Origin: Hippophae tibetana
Taxonomy: Eukaryota > Streptophyta > Magnoliopsida > Rosales > Elaeagnaceae
DNA length: 64,000 nucleotides
Assembly: GCA_037013495.1 (NCBI GenBank)
Contig: CM072810.1
Coordinates: 34,501,843 to 34,565,842, forward strand
Direction of reading: 5' to 3'
In this document: positions 63,201 through 64,000 of the stretch, in pieces
How positions within the stretch are numbered: the stretch's first letter is position 1
Layout of the letters: each line of letters opens with the position of its first letter
The notes under the pieces: model-generated
The model's database searches: none
The model's input: the letters and a program-made list of their open reading frames with translations, nothing else
Told to the model about the DNA's origin: nothing
Made by a program: the position numbers and the translations under genes

Positions 63201-63764
63201 GATTCATTTAAGAGTATGTTTGGTGGGCATGTACATGGACTTAAGCAAGGTAACTTTGGCATTAAAATGATAAGGTAGTATAGGAATTATTTTCTCAATC
63301 TAATTTTCTTTGGAAATAGGTCCACCCAAGTTTTACAAGTAGTTGATAATGTTTGAAAAACATTGAAAGACTTTGTCCAAAGTTTCTTCCCCTTGCATGA
63401 TATAGAGCTCAAAATTTCAATTCAACTTCATAATTCTAGATTTATTTTAATATTGAAATGCTTATATGAGTGGTCTCAAAAATCATTCATGTTGTTTTGA
63501 AGAATTACACTTTTAAATTAATTGTAATAATCATTTTAGAGCCCTAATTTCCTTTTTATAATAATCCTAAAAGAGGGATTTTTTCTTTCTAAGAAATTTA
63601 GGAAATCACACTGCAAGTAGAGCCATTTTTTCTTCATTATGATTAGAGTCATCTTTTCTAACAATTGGGTCAAAAACATGTTCATTTTCACCACTATCCT
63701 TGATATCTTGAGGGCCAATTTCTTTCCCTCCTCGAAAGTCGATTGCTCTCAACATAGGCAAAAG
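60223..63764. repeat. Two A-B-C trimers (2 x 1771 bp)
   Basis: Monomers start at 60223 (A), 60813 (B), 61403 (C), 61994 (A), 62584 (B) and 63174 (C). The two C copies share the private cattttcacc (near 61912 and 63683) at offset 1771. The B copies differ: 62584 belongs to the catatttctag sublineage and 60813 does not. The duplication therefore does not include the whole B copy, or B was replaced afterwards. Confidence 0.88.
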
Positions 63765-64000
63765 TGATGTAGTTCGAATACTTGGCCAACATATTCATTT
63801 AAGAGTATGTTTGGTGGGCATGTACAAGGACTTAAGCAAGGTAACTATGGCATTAAAATGATAAGGTAGTATAGGAATGATTTTTTCAATCTAATTTTCT
63901 TTGCAAATAGGTCCACCCAATTTTTACAAGTAGTTGATAATGTTTGAAAAACATTGAAAGACTTTGTCCAAAGTTTCTTCCCCTTGCATGATATAGTGCT
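63765..64000. repeat. Partial monomer, A-to-E chimera, cut by the window edge
   Basis: The first part is A (ggccaacatattc, tttggtgg, acaaggactt, aactatgg, gataagg). From 63879 it is E (ggaatgatttttt, tttgcaaat, gatatagtgct). The switch falls between 63863 and 63878. The monomer continues beyond the window. Confidence 0.9.

Larger units (their letters stand above)
1..64000. repeat. Satellite DNA tandem array, ~591-bp monomer, 108 full copies plus one partial
   Basis: The landmark TGATG followed by GTTCGAATAC recurs every 589-592 bases from base 1 to 63765, always in the same orientation, with one 581-bp exception. Between landmarks the same sequence follows with a few percent of substitutions and single-base indels. 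Both window edges lie inside the array, so its true size is unknown and larger than 64 kb. No unrelated insertion longer than a few bases was seen. G+C is about 31% in the monomer counted (63174-63764). The pattern is that of a eukaryotic long-unit satellite. I do not recognise the family. A centromeric or heterochromatic location is an inference from size, homogeneity and lack of genes. Confidence 0.98.

Noticed and set aside
63536..63718. Recurring 60-codon open frame on the - strand (present in most C and D monomers, with 74- and 84-codon variants on the left)
   Set aside because: It begins with TTG rather than ATG, has no recognisable domain, and is copied with the satellite. In B copies a one-base loss (ggtcaaaacatg) shifts the frame. 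It is a by-product of low stop density in a repeated sequence.
1..64000. CENP-B box (nTTCGnnnnAnnCGGGn)
   Set aside because: The conserved gttcgaatac and cctcgaaag segments lack the required downstream A and CGGG. No match was seen in the monomer types read.
1..64000. CRISPR array or bacterial repeat system
   Set aside because: The repeated unit is the whole 591 bp with no short-repeat and unique-spacer pattern, and no cas-like gene is present.
1..64000. Transposon or retroelement origin of the monomer (terminal repeats, target-site duplications, polyprotein motifs)
   Set aside because: No long terminal inverted repeats, poly-A tail junction, primer-binding site or coding motif was recognised. 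An origin from a mobile element cannot be excluded but is not supported.

Overview
The whole 64,000-base window is one uninterrupted tandem array of an AT-rich satellite DNA. The repeating unit is about 590-591 bp. Taking the T of the recurring TGATG before the near-invariant GTTCGAATAC as base 1, I located 108 complete monomers and one partial monomer (63765-64000), all on the + strand in the same orientation. Almost all monomers are 589-592 bp; one is 581 bp. A hand count of one monomer (63174-63764) gives 184 G+C in 591 bases, about 31%. I see no protein-coding gene, tRNA, rRNA, transposon, CRISPR array, telomere repeat or unrelated insertion. A homogeneous, non-coding, long-unit satellite of this size points to a eukaryotic nuclear genome, most likely centromeric, pericentromeric or other heterochromatin. 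The species or kingdom cannot be told from the sequence.

The monomers fall into recognisable variants. A (590 bp) has acaaggactt, gataattttgaa, tttcataccc, catgtttttttg, ccttaaaaag and the ending ttgggtaaaag. B (590 bp) has aattgatattg, gaacgac, gaatcgc, ttaagtgtaat, ggtcaaaacatg and the ending ttggggaaaat. C (591 bp) has tttggtgg with acatgg, gaagaattac, aaagaggga, gatatcttg and the ending cataggcaaaag. D (591 bp) has ggccaacatattc with cggtgg, gaagaagtac, ttcctatttat, aaaaaaggga and tggagcc. E has gacaagg, ggaatgatttttt, tttgcaaat and gatatagtgctc. Two older-looking variants occupy the left end: P (gacaatg, gaataag, attctaataat, ggctttttc) and Q (ggagttgataatg, gggtttcttattt, aacgtgttc).

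Layout: 1-4719 is a diverged block of mainly P and Q monomers. 4720-20071 mixes E, D, A, B and C monomers and includes a tandemly duplicated tetramer (11219-15944) and a tandemly duplicated dimer (17117-19480). From 20072 to 63764 the array is a higher-order repeat built from A-B-C trimers (1771 bp) and A-B-C-D tetramers (about 2362 bp), broken by chimeric monomers. At 63863-63878 the last monomer switches from A back to E sequence, which had not been seen since about 16.2 kb.

The interest of the window is its recombination record. Rare shared variants show multi-monomer duplications at offsets of 1182, 1771, 2362, 2363, 2952, 3543, 5314 and 5904 bp. Several chimeric monomers show where unequal exchange or gene conversion took place. 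Each monomer also carries short dyads and a palindrome that could matter for protein binding or DNA structure. No novel protein-based system was found.
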